DNA of 64,000 nt from Diprion similis (lineage: Eukaryota; Arthropoda; Insecta; Hymenoptera; Diprionidae), in contig NC_060115.1 in the NCBI RefSeq assembly GCF_021155765.1, forward strand, positions 9,466,493 to 9,530,492, in the 5' to 3' direction. Each line of letters starts with the position of its first letter. Position 1 is the stretch's first letter. Position numbers and translations under genes: made by a program. The notes below the pieces were generated by a model. The model saw only the letters and a list, made by a program, of their open reading frames with translations, ran no database searches and was not told the DNA's origin. Positions 15,176 through 27,108 of the stretch are shown one piece after another.

Positions 15176-15269
15176 ACGTGCTCGACTAGCACGTGGTGAC
15201 CGTCTGCCACATGCCGTAGATTCGTGCTCGTGATGACGAACGAGCAGGCAGTTTAGCTCCATAGGAGCT
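15176..15269. other. Cluster of three perfect stem-loops, possible structured RNA
   Basis: Three short perfect inverted repeats follow one another within 94 nt. They are ACGTGCT/AGCACGT with a 5-nt loop (15176-15194), TGCTCGT/ACGAGCA with an 8-nt loop (15225-15246), and AGCTCC/GGAGCT with a 3-nt loop (15255-15269). CTGCC (15204-15208) can also pair with GGCAG (15247-15251) to enclose the second hairpin. The patch looks GC-richer than its surroundings. I do not recognise an RNA family; function is unknown. Confidence 0.25.
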
Positions 15270-17956
15270 CGCTGGTTTTAACAGGTTCATACCAACGTCA
15301 ACAAAATGATTAGCACGCCCCCCCAGGAGTCGTGAAGTCTGCAGTGTGATCGACATTGCGCAATCAATTTCGGGCCCATACCAAGAACTTCTTACGGCAG
15401 TAGATTTCCTGGATCTCAAGATGAACTCCCTGCATCACGATGATGCCGGTGATGATTTTACACCAGCAGAATTGTCAATTAAACTAAATTGAGCGGCGTG
15501 TCTATGAGGCGAATTAACAGTACACGGCGAATATAAATTGCAAACGGTAAACCGCAATGTGGTCCAAAAAAGGTCGGGTTAGATTCACAACTTGGCTGTC
15601 CAGTAACGGCAGGTTCGTTTAATATTTCGTTTTTCCCCAATTGTCCTCACTCCTTTCCTGAAACTGGATTTGTTGCATCGAATGTGCGAACTGAATGCCT
15701 AGGAAAAACGCTCGAGTTATTCAAGCGGCAAAAACCGTTTTGTTTCAACTTATATAGCTCAAAATTTAAGTACCATGAATTAATTTCCCACGTTAAGTGA
15801 AATATTCTCTTCCATCTTTGCGTTGCGTTTGTCTTTCGTAACAATTTGAAATCATTCGAGTCAAATTTTTCCAGGTTTTTTTAGTAGGCAATCGGATTGC
15901 ACAATATGAGTCAATCACTGTTTTTCTACTTAATCGTACAGAGTCCTGCCAATTAGGGTAGACCGTCATAAAATTCGTTTCGCTGCCTAAGGCATGGCAT
16001 TAAATGTACGCTAATCGTTATCCAGATGGTCGAGATGAAATTATAAGTTCTGTTTGTTTCTCATTCGGGCGGGTCGATAAAAAGTAAAAGTACAGAATCG
16101 TGAAATACTTAGTAAAATCGGCAGAAAGATTACTTCTGTTGAAATATATGGAGGTAGGTATAAAAGTGCATTTTTTGCATTGAGTAAGTGTCACCTCGAG
16201 GCAAAATGACTGTCTAAAGTCTAGAGTTTTGACAAAGTACCGGAAGGTGACGTCAACTTTTCAGAGTCCCATCAATTAAAAACACGTGGAGGTGTATCTT
16301 CATATCCTGGCCATCGTGCAGATGGAAGAAGAAACGTGGAATCGTTCAGGAAATGATCTTGTTTTATCTCGCTTACATTACATAGACTAGATTGCAACTT
16401 TCTAGCTTAGAAAACAGGTAACTAAAACATATTAGTTGTCACTGTTTAAACAAACGATTTCACTTTTAGCAAAAGAAAATTAACACGTGTGAATCTGTAT
16501 TATCAAATCCTGTGGAAATAATTTGTCGAGACTTTCACGGGCTGAAAGTTTTTTTTATTTTACAACATACCACATCCTTAGCTAAACTATACTTCTCTAA
16601 AATCGATCCTAAGTGTAGTTACTTATAGAAAATAATCTAGAAAATAATCTAAATATAGAAAATGAAGAATATTGAAAAAAACGGATCGACATTCTAGGCA
16701 GTTCGTTGTACTGTTTCGATACCATACAAGGCGTAAACTATCTACAATGACAATTGTTGCAACACTGAACTAAACTTCGTACTTCGGCAAAAACGAAACT
16801 GCCGAACCGCTGTTCGGATATTTCTGAATAAGAACCGTCTCAGAGAATATCTTACCGTGTTCAGACTTCCTGATAAAGCTCTCCCACTTCGAGGTCGAAC
16901 TTAAATTAGTACCAGCTAATAATCGACATGGCGGTAGATAGCTAGTTGTTTTATGATCACTTCCTGAACTCTGAAAAGGTGCGAATTGTTCTCCCTTCGG
17001 TGAAGACTCGAGTTAGCGTCCACCTCCTACATGTTTGTAATATATTATACACACTTCATTATACAGGCATGTGAATATGAAAATCTCTAACTGAGTTTGT
17101 AACTCATAGTTATGTAGTAAGTGAATTATATAATCAGTTTGTATAATAATTTATCCTTGGCATCGATTATTCCGTTGATCATGACTGTATACCTGCCTTT
17201 ACAGTAAAAACAATCGATTAGGTGACATCTGAAATACACGTAGTGAAAATTTTGCAAGGGATTCCCTGCAGGAGTATTCCTATCGGCAAAATTCTAGTAA
17301 TTTGTTAAGTACTCACGTTATGTTATTACAACGAATTTATTCAAGAATAGCAAGAGTAACAATTTGTGTTCAGATTGATGATTGCGTGAGGAATAATAAG
17401 AATAAACAAGTGAGAACGGCGAGGAATTTCAAAATTTTAACGATCGTTAACTGGTCAGATTTTGATGCGAAACCAAATCTAAACGCAACTATCAAAGCAC
17501 ACAATTTGGATAAAAGTTAAGCAATGATTATCGCAAAAAACGTCAGGTTAAATTCAAGATTGCGGATAATATTTTGAAACCTAGACTAGCAGCAACCCTG
17601 GAGAAAGCATCATTCTACCAAAATCAAAAGCTCGTGAGCTTCTTTTACGTACTTATAAGACACAATGAACGAACCTTGAACTCAGGATCAACTCCGACTT
17701 GATCTCGGATGATTCGTCCTTCGGATTTTCTGTTATGTGTTACTACAACGGCGTGGGATAATCTCCATAAAAAAATATCCGTACCAGCTGATCCGTCATG
17801 AGATTTATCGATGGGCATGATATTACAAAATCTGTCTCAAAGCCATCAAGCTGTCGTTACGATTACACAACGCGATCGTAACCGGGAGGAACTGTGCAAT
17901 AGTTATAAAGCGTACATTAAAGTGAGCAAGAAGCTGGAAGAAGATTGCGGAACACC

Positions 17957-17980
17957 TATATATATATATATATATATATA
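17957..17980. repeat. (TA)12 microsatellite
   Basis: Uninterrupted TA dinucleotide run of 24 nt. Confidence 0.9.
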
Positions 17981-18315
17981 ACACACCGCACGTTGCAGTA
18001 TAGGCATACCGATCATGATCGGCACGGATGATGCAGCGCCGATAATAATTGAACAATATGTTTCATAAGAGAGAAAAGATGATCGCCGTACTGGTGTAGG
18101 TATCCATTATTTAAGTAGGACAGAGCGCAAGCGCGTATCATAACCACCAGAGCAAATCTAACGTTCCGCAAGAGGTTTAGAGCTGCAGGAAGTTTTATTA
18201 TCAGGTCATGCTGCAGCTACAAATGAATACCAGTTTCTACAGGCTTAATCATGACCTGTTTCACATCTGCAGAAGCTCGCGTGGCGGATTATCCGTAAAG
18301 CAAGACTCGTCTTTG

Positions 18316-19117
18316 AGGTGCTTATAAAGACGCGTTGTACACCTCGAAAACGCGGGGATGCAAAACTCCTATACCGCTCAAGCGATCAGAGTGAAACTTG
18401 GGCAGTTAACGCCTTATTTTGGCAAAAGGTGGAGCGACTTTTTACTTTTTCAAAATTTCGAAAAAAATTTTAGAGATTGGTTACCACCCACAGAAATTGG
18501 CCAAATTTTCACAGTAGCACTGAATGGATCGAACTATCCGGTATGATGCCACTCGGCGGTGATGAAACAGACATTTTGAGCCCAATCCCATGAGATTTGA
18601 TGGTGAAATGACGAAATGGCAGCTGATCTAGATTTCGATTATGAAGAACACCGAAATCTCATTTTGGCGACATTTGTTACCGACATTACGCGCATGCCGG
18701 TAATGTATGCGTGTAACGTCGGTAAAAAATTACCGGCATGCGCGAAAGATCGGTAACACATGTCCCCAAAATGAGATTTCGGAGTTCTTCATAATCGAAA
18801 ACCAGATCAGCTGCCATTTCGTCATTTCACCATCAAATCTCATGTGACTGGGCTCAAAATGTCTGTTTCATCACAGTCGAGTGGCATCATACCGGATAGT
18901 TCGATCCATTCAGTGCAACTGTGAAAATTTGGCCAATTTCTGTGGGTGGTATCCAATCTGTAAAATTTTTTTCGAAATTTTGAAAAAGTAAAAAGTCGCT
19001 CCACTTTTTGCCAAAATAAGGCATTAATTGCCCAAGTTTCACTCTGATCGCTCGAGCGGTATAGGAGTTTTGCATCCCCGCGTTTTCGAGGTGTACAACG
19101 CGTCTTTATAAGCACCT
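18316..19117. mobile_element. Long near-perfect inverted repeat (foldback/MITE-like hairpin)
   Basis: The outer arms 18316-18683 and 18750-19117 are both 368 nt and align as reverse complements without indels, with about 16 mismatches by eye. Pairing resumes inside as 18689-18704 with 18729-18744, leaving a loop of about 24 nt. The outer ends are AGGTGCTTATAAAG and its complement. No clear target-site duplication flanks them and no transposase is present. The arms keep short overlapping open frames (62 and 91 codons in the right arm) that I do not regard as genes. A transcript crossing it would fold into a long double-stranded hairpin. It could be a non-autonomous foldback transposon or an inverted duplication. 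Confidence 0.85.
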
Positions 19118-21654
19118 TAATCGGGAAATATGAAAGCGGTTATGCCCAAGATTGCACCGGCTAATGGCCGACATCGACACTTCGACATCTTTCAATCAGA
19201 GTGAGCTAATCGACAAAAAAGGCGAAATGATTATAAAAATGGCCTACACGACTGTGTTCATTGCGTACTTTCAATGGCTCTAATCTCTCCACGTGATTCT
19301 ATTCCATGCAATGTACGCTGACGAAAAGATGATAGAGTAGTCGAATGTATTCTTAACATCCTCGTGCAGAGGTAACTTGCCACGAATTGCGTAAAAGGTC
19401 TGCCACGCCGAGCGTGCATGGCAGGTTCGTCACCCGAACAGCGCAGCTGAAAGTGATTGGATATTCAGGAATATTTCTTGACCATGCCGGGCACGTGGGA
19501 ATTTGAATATCGCGGAATAGTGGGGATTATATTTTACTCCTGACGCGTATCTATTTGTTGACATCGCAATAGCGCTTTATAGACAGAATATGCTAACGAC
19601 GTTCATCAGACTAGGACGGACGCGTTTCTCTCATTTGGAACATTCCTTGTTCCAAGTTCCAGGAACCTTAGTAAGTATAATCGAACTATATGTATGGTCA
19701 GACAAGTTGATTGGAACGCAAATACAGTACTCTGACAATGAGTTCTCTTTACAACTGATTGTTGAGCATGAAAATTTGCTCGAAATAATTACGTATGCAA
19801 CCAACGTGGCAACGTGTTGCCAAGCTGCAGAAGCGAAACGTAACATACTAAACATCGTTCGTGAATTTTACATGCATCCGGCGTCATTTGACTCGAGGCC
19901 ACCTTCGGAAGTTCCCCTCTCTAAGTATGATTGCACAATCGTGAAAAGCCACGAATCGGGAAATTGATGTTTCTCTCCTGTATTCGACATACTTGGTTAA
20001 AGTAAAATACATTGTCGCTGATATTTCACTTCGTGTCGAGGAATCGCGAGAAAAATATAAAGAGAACACATATGGTACCGTGTGCATCTAGAATCTTCTG
20101 CCCGTATTTCGGAATTCTAAATCGCACATTCTAGAATGTATATCTGATCCGTTATATTCTGTGTAGGTGACTAATGCTTAGCATCGACGCTTTGACGCGT
20201 CTCGATCAGGTTCATCTACGAGTTGATTCTACACGCAGCCGTTAATTTCATATTTACAGAAATCTAATTGTTCCGGTCTACGATTAATTCAGTCCATACG
20301 TGCAGCGCACATCGATCAAGAATGATAAACCAGTCAAATATGTAGACATGTTAATAGCTCGCAGCAAATTGTCTAGAGCGTTTGCCAAGCATGGTATAAT
20401 CTAGCTTATCAGGCATGCACCGACAGTAAGGTAGTGGACTTTAATTGAATTGAAGTTGTCGATGAATGTGTAATATAGCTTTGAGTTCTTGAGGTTATGA
20501 TTGAAATGGAAATGGAAATGATAAATGATAAATCTCGCAATGCGCCTACGTCCGTGTATTTCCACCGCCTACAATACATCCAGTCTTATTACTTCGAGAA
20601 ATATCAGTGTAATTATTCCAGGCACTAAACCAGGAATAATATGATACACGGTGGAACCGGTTTGTTGCAGAGTTTGTCAGGAGTGAAGCGGCCGCAATAG
20701 CAAGTCCGTGTCAGGTACCCAAGACTCCACCAGACTCGAAAGTCTAAAACTAAGAGTCGAGCAGCAGTCGGTAGACTCTAGTCTATGATTCGTATCTGTA
20801 TCCAGACATAAGACGAGTTGCAAATTGTATATTTGGTCAAATACGAAACCTGCCAACGTAGGCAGCATAGGCATGTATGTACCTATGTTACATTTAAGTG
20901 CAGTTAGAGTTAATGATTAGAAAATACGTGGAATTTATGATACGAATCAGCATATAAACAGAATTTCTAGAATACAGCTTATAGATATAAACGGAGCAAA
21001 GTTTTTGGCAGACATTTGCAAATTAGTTTTACACAACTTGCTTATACTACGGACGCGATGATTTCTAGAATGTTTACTGGATTTTTCCTGTATACTTAAC
21101 AGTATTTTTTTAACAGAGATCCTTGACTTTGAAACGTTCAAGAAAACTCATGTCATGTGAAAAAAAAAGCTTGCTAGTTCGATATCATTTAATTTCAAAA
21201 TATATCAATCTTTGTCTGAGAAATTTGTACGTATATGTGCAATTAGTACAAGAAACCTAGAATAGTTAAATTTATTATTTTCAGCTACTTTTTTTTTATT
21301 CAAAAACAGACAATTAAGTCTGCGTAAAATTTTGTGAGGCATCATGACCTCCACGTTCGTTTCACCGAAAAGATAATGCACTTGAAAAATTGAAGCTTTT
21401 TAAAGTATGTCACGCATCATTCGAATCAAATAAACTACAGTGTATACTTTCTTCGGTCAACTCATATGCATGAAAAATAAAACATTGCCTTTCACTGCCT
21501 CTGTTTTGGTGAAATAGGACACACGCTGATCACGTTTTCTTAAACCAAGTACACCCGTGGCATTGGTGCAGGTAAAAGTGTTGAAAACAAAAGTTGTTTC
21601 ACAAAGAGGGTTGGGTTCTACTGATTTTTCGGTAGTGGGTTCAAGCATACTACA
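19118..21654. other. Gene-poor AT-rich DNA
   Basis: No supported gene. A 125-codon open frame at 19590-19967 (+) has no recognisable motif and overlaps an open frame on the other strand. Otherwise I see nothing. Confidence 0.5.
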
Positions 21655-22080
21655 GAAAATTTTGACTTTGTTGGGCGGAAGTAAAAATATAGAAAAATCC
21701 AAATATCGACGGGCCACAGTATCGAATTTTAAAAAAAGCGAAAACTTAATGCATAGAATTTTAAAATGTTAGAAGTCGAAGTATGGAGAAGAAAAAGATT
21801 AGAAAATCAAGAATATAGAATGTCAAACTGTAGAATCGTCAGAATTCCTCTCGATAATACAGAATCCTATACAGATTCTCGATTTTGCTCTTTCATGTTT
21901 TGGCCTTTCTATACTTCATCTTTCTGTACTTCAACTTTCTATTTTTTCAATTTTCTGTACTTAATTATCCACATTTTCAAATTCTATGAACAAAATTTTC
22001 GCCTCTATGAAAATTCGATGTTCTGGTCCTTCGATGAGTCAGCAATTCTAGTTTTTTACTTCCACCCACTTTGTTACATT
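21655..22080. repeat. Degenerate imperfect inverted repeat (about 200-bp arms)
   Basis: The left part (about 21655-21860) and the reverse complement of the right part (about 21875-22080) share blocks in the same order. These include GGAAGTAAAAA, a block ending ATCGAATTTT, GCGAAAA, CATAGAATTT and AAAATGT. The centre, near 21867, has AGAATC facing its complement GATTCT. The sequence is low in complexity, with purine-rich left and pyrimidine-rich right halves. It is most likely an old foldback or MITE-type element; the 109-codon frame at 21766-22095 lies inside it and is probably not a gene. Confidence 0.55.
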
Positions 22081-25000
22081 CCAAATATATTCTAACAATT
22101 TTCATCTTCCAGAACAAACTTTTGCTACGTGAACGGACGTATGATTTTCAATTCAATAATTTCGTCGTATAAGTGTAGATGAATTTTTTTCATTTCTAAA
22201 AGTACGCACTAGATCATCGTTTCAGAAACTGTTTTTCGATTCGGATCGGAGAATAAACATTACAATAAAGTATAACATATCAAGTGTCGGAGAAATGTAG
22301 CAGTATTGAGTCACTGGGAAAACATAAGATGAAGAAGAAACAGACCACGTTATCTGCCACGCGTAAAGCTGTAAAAATTCATTATAATAATTCCTGAAAG
22401 TCAGCGTTCTTTGCGTAATTATATCACGCGATTAAAATTTCGCAAAATTTATTTTCAACCTTTGTGTCATTGTCTCCAACTCGCGTTTCACAATTTCGTA
22501 AATCGTCGCGTGATTATAAATTTAAATATACAATTGCTAAGATATTCGCACACACAGATATAACACCCGTACAGACGCTTGCTAACTCGCCTATATAACC
22601 GTCGAAGGTTAATCCTAGTTAATTTGCACGATGGCATTTCAATGACCCTCAAATAACTATCTACAATCCACACAGCAACGTGACAGGTTTAAGATCGCAA
22701 ATGAAATTCCAGCATTCATTTTATCGATCAATAGACAGCCGTGATTTGCAAATAGGTAATATAGGATGAACCCTCATCGCTTATACAATCACCCAACGCT
22801 TTGTCGAGTGGATGAAATGGGCCCCGCAAGTTTTCTCTCGACTTGCTGTCTGGCTCGCAAAAATATAGGGATATGCCGAACATCACGACTTTCGCTTTCT
22901 AGGCTGGTGGCTGGTGGCTGTGGCTAAATATCGGATCAAACAAGCCAAGATTTCTCTTCCATTCTTTACCGTTCCCCTTTGTCACATTGTTCACCGTACT
23001 GTATCAGTATCAGGTTGTCCTTCGCACTGGCCCCCGTAACGACTGGAAGTTATACGCAAGCCTGTAACATTCGGTCGATTTGTTATTTACCAGAAACAAA
23101 CCAATTGCTCTCCTTGTACCCCGAACAATTATCCTCGTCTCCAACGTGTCACGTGATAATATACGTAAAAGCAACTTGAAGCAAGCAATGGAAAATCTGA
23201 TTTACTCTTTTAAGTGGACTGTAAAATTGATGGAATGGATGGAAATTGTTACTAGATAATATTGCTACTCGGTTCAACAAGAATTGTAACGGTGGTCTCC
23301 GTACAAAAGACATTTCAGAGTTGAAAACAAAGTTTCGCTGTGAATCATCAACGTAACGATGACTGATAACCGAATCAGAAATGAAAGTAATATGGTTACG
23401 ATACGTTAATTCATCAACACTTTCGCGAGCATTGAATGTATGTTTCCAACTGTACAAACAATTGTTGGAGACTGTTACTACACAGCAACTAGCCGTGGGA
23501 ATCGACTCTTGTTAGAAACTCATTCAACGAACTGAAGTAACCGCATCTAGCCTTGTTAGGAAGAGTTCAAAACAGTTACTCAATATCCAAGCATTCGGAA
23601 TAAATAAAAACCCGGAGTGAAGAACACAACGAGAACCAAAGGTGAGGTTCACACCGAATCTGTAACGTCGAGACACCGTATAATTCAATCTGAAAGTATT
23701 CCAGATGACGTCAACCAGTCATCCAGTCGGCTAAGTGAAAGAAAGGAGCTAAGTGAGCAGACCTACGATCGTCTGACATTATTACTCGTGACCCAGGTGA
23801 TGTTGACGAAAGGATTGATGAAAGAGTACAGCCTACTACAATCATTCGTCTATCAACAACGTCACCAAGTCTGCAGACCGAAGTCCCGTTCTCCGGACGC
23901 TTTAGAATTTCAACTCCGCTAATTATTTACACGTTCGTGTGATCAAGTACTGTTATGAAGCGATTAGCAGTACGAATCACTGCAGGCTGTTAGGAGCCAG
24001 AGGCATATTAAGATCAGAACTAACTCCTTCTCCGAGAGATCGATAATTGATTAGATCAAACGTTTAGAAGAATGCAAAAGACCGGAGTAGTTTATGTCCT
24101 TCACACTTTTGAGACGCCAACCGTGTACATTTAAAATTTGTCATCAAGATCCATTTGCGGGTATCGAAAAGCACTGTGTCATCGTGTTCCCGATACTCGA
24201 CTGACATTATCTTGAACCGGTATACACTCTCGTTCTACAACTCTTTATGTCACATGCGTCCAAGTCCTGATTCTAGAGGGAAAAAAAAAACTATCATACA
24301 AACCTAACGCACACCTTGAATTTCAAAATGGCAACACCTCCTACAGTCGTTATTCTTGAAAGCGTGTAAGTTTGAAATCGAGATTGCGAAATGCTTTTTA
24401 ACAACTTTGCTTGCAGTAAGCGTCATCAACGTTTGAAACACTTCCAAGTTTCGTTTGTGCACAACTCAAAAGGCAATGAATCGACCTCTGCTTGGATAGT
24501 TTTCTTCTCTTTTATTGCCAGAAAATTTATTGGTACAACTTGAGTTTATAGTTCACATACAACGAAGGCTTTCCTCTTGTGAGTTCGGAATACAAAAGGC
24601 TTCTGAAGCCACTTTATAGTATCGAACAAAATACTCGCAAGCCGTCTCGACGGACTGGCGTCGAAGTGTTGAAATATTTTTGTTTTCAAGGCAACTCACA
24701 TGGTGCTTGTCTGCCCGCGTGCGTGCAGATTAACACGTATGTCACGGCGAAGCTGAGAGTTAGTAGACTTTCGATCGTTTCAAATTTTCAATTGGTTCAC
24801 TTGCTACCGTGTTAGAGTGTAATTTTTTCTAATATAGCATTATCAAGTAAGTAATCTTGTTACGAAAACGTACACAAGATTTTCCAAATTTACATGGAAT
24901 CGGAAAGTAGCTAAAAATTAAGTTTTTGCTGTCTGTAACTTGTTATTATAATTTTGTCGAGACATGAAAATATTTTCTGATTAATATTGATCAATAATAA

Positions 25001-26509
25001 AGATAAACTTTGCATTAGATTGGCTGTTCTACTTTATCACGATATTTTCGTCCCCCTTTCATTATCTGTCTAATTAACTTGCATCGCGCGATTTTTCCGT
25101 CGTATAAAGTTCTTGATGAATTGGATCGTTTAGAACGATTTGAAAAACATCGTTCAATCAATGGCTATATACACATATACATATATATTAAAATAAAAAA
25201 AGTCTGCAGGTAAACGAAACAGTAACCTATTACAATACCTATAAGTAAGAATATTTTCAATTCAACTATACATTGACTTGTGTGGTGAGAAATTATAAGT
25301 GACAACTACACAATACGAAATGATTAATAAAAAGATTATTTTATTACTCGACAGAAGAACGTGGAATATTACAGTAAAAATATCAAAATCCTAGATAAAA
25401 GTTAAAAACGATTATATATAGTATATTTTGACCGTCGCCAGTAACAGTTCATTTTTTCTCTGAGGCTGGTGAAAACTATTTCAGTATTATAGGTAGCTAA
25501 AAAAAGGAAATGCGACGTATTCCGAAATAACTCTACAGGAACATTTCGTTATTACATTATACACGTATAAAGTGGATGTTTCAACGAATGGTCGTGAAAA
25601 AAAAAACCAAAAGAAAACTGTTGGAAAATTACTAATTTTATATAACATATAAATATCAAGGCTATAAAAATCGCCTACAAAGCGACGCCAAGAGAAGATT
25701 AATGCTTCGGACAATTAAGAAAAATAAATATAAAGCTAATCCTGAGGCGATTGTTTGAACTACTCAAACTAAAAGACAAAGACGTGGGAATGTCAATTCT
25801 GATTGACATTGGCCGGACAAAAGACTATTAATTATTATTGTCGCCTACACGTAAACGCGAGACATTCGTTTCCCAAACTTTTGCGAAAAATACGACATTG
25901 GAAGTTCAAAAATAAAGTTCGTACAAATTGAGGAACTAAGATTACCGCTTCGCTGAAGCAGAATAATTATAGTACTTCCAATAAAAGTAACGAGAAAGAA
26001 GAAACTGACAAATCGAATCGAAAAAATGTATCGAAAGCTTACTGTTAGGTGAAAAAATGACAATACATAATACTTTAAATCAAATTTCCACAAAGATTAC
26101 AGAATTTAAGGTAAAGTTTTCCTATAAAACTTTTTCAATTGCTGTAAAAAGTAATACTACTGAAAATTTGTATTAAAAAATCTTACGAACAGAATCTACA
26201 TTCTGTGCAAATGAAATCAATCAATTGAACTGATAAAAAAAAAACCATGTATTTCACAAAATTGGAGGTAGAACTATGAAAAAATCTAAAACAAAATCAA
26301 AAAAAAAAAAAAAAAGAAAAAACAAATTGTAACCACACTATCCAATACTCTGGTCATTGACGAGGCAAGGTATTAGCTTAAGTCTGGAAGTACTTTAAGT
26401 CCGTATTGACACCCGATGTGTAAGAGGTCCGCACACAGGTAACACAAGGACTAGAGACTTAAACCGTACGTTCAAAATTACTTTCTCAAGCGTGTTTTTT
26501 TTCTCTCGC
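22081..26509. other. Gene-poor AT-rich DNA
   Basis: No supported gene. It includes a short GGTGGCT tandem repeat near 22902-22925, a CRE octamer at 23706-23713, a 101-codon GTG-initiated frame at 23617-23922 (+) with no recognisable family, and an A-rich tract at about 26299-26316. Confidence 0.5.
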
Positions 26510-26595
26510 CCGAGTTACAGTGAAGGGGATTTGAACCTGGGTCTGCTCGCACGTGGGTCTCACGCGATAACCGGAGGACCAGGGTCTCATGCTAA
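26510..26595 (-). pseudogene. Degenerate tRNA-like sequence
   Basis: On the minus strand a B-box-like GGTTCAAATCC (26528-26538) is preceded at tRNA-like spacing by CGGTTATCGCG, as in a D-arm/A-box region. A 5' CCCCGTTA can partly pair with a 3' TAACTCGGG. The T-stem does not pair and no clean anticodon arm forms. It is followed by a run of eight A rather than a T-run terminator, which suggests a dead, possibly retroposed, tRNA or the head of a tRNA-derived SINE. Confidence 0.35.
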
Positions 26596-27036
26596 CGGGG
26601 AATGGTGAATTCAGGAATAAGTATGTTATTTCAAAAATCAAAGCGATTTTTCTAACGTTTGTTGTAGTTGTTTGATGAAGAAAGTGGAAAATTAAGATTA
26701 AGTAATTAATTACTCTGCACTTATGATTGAATAAGTATAAGATAAATGAATGAAACTGTATATTCGTTTTAATGTTATTTAAAAAATCGTGTAGCGTTAG
26801 TGGTGCTGTGAATGTTGAGGTGGAAAGTTGGATATTTGAGTTTATAAAAGTAAACAATTTCAACTGCACACAGCTGCTACGATTTTCAATTTAACTTTAA
26901 GCGAGTTTCTTTATTCGGAAAATGGGTTTATCTACTCAAATTCTGGTTTTGTTGTCAGTTTAATTGACTAAAATAATGAAAATCCAATTTTCATGCAATA
27001 CTGAATATTGATGTCAATTTTTAAGAAAAAAAAATT

Positions 27037-27108
27037 CTCCCCGGCGGGGAATCGAACCCCGGTCTCCCGCGTGACAGGCGGGGATACTGACCACTATACT
27101 ACCGAGGA
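27037..27108 (-). tRNA. tRNA-Asp(GUC): tRNA-Asp (anticodon GUC)
   Basis: The minus strand reads a complete 72-nt cloverleaf. The acceptor stem is TCCTCGG/CCGGGGA, with one mismatch or wobble near its end, plus discriminator G. The D-arm is TAGTATAGTGGTCAGTA, the anticodon loop is CTGTCAC with anticodon GTC, and the T-arm is GACCGGGGTTCGATTCCCC. There is no intron. The internal A and B boxes are intact, and a T9 run just downstream (plus-strand A run, about 27026-27034) is a good RNA polymerase III terminator. It decodes aspartate codons GAC and GAU. Confidence 0.95.

Larger units (their letters stand above)
13728..18315. other. Gene-poor DNA with a GC-richer structured patch
   Basis: No supported gene. 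It includes a CRE octamer at 16248-16255, a short tandem duplication of an AAAATAATCTAG-type unit near 16625-16660, a (TA)12 microsatellite at 17957-17980, and the stem-loop patch at 15176-15269 listed separately. Confidence 0.55.

Noticed and set aside
15330-15492. Possible exon after the CCCCCCCAG acceptor-like site, open for about 50 codons on the plus strand
   Set aside because: No donor or partner exon and no recognised family; it ends in a plain stop.
18840-19115. 91- and 62-codon frames inside the hairpin element
   Set aside because: The same frames appear in both arms because the arms are copies; the products have no known domain, and the element explains them.
19590-19967. 125-codon frame on the plus strand
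   Set aside because: No motif, no splice or promoter context, and an overlapping open frame on the opposite strand; within chance for AT-rich DNA.
23617-23922. 101-codon polar frame on the plus strand
   Set aside because: It starts only at GTG, has no acceptor-like sequence upstream and no recognisable family.
26486-26869. 127-codon minus-strand frame
   Set aside because: Its C-terminal part is the translated tRNA-like sequence and the rest is low-complexity AT-rich DNA.
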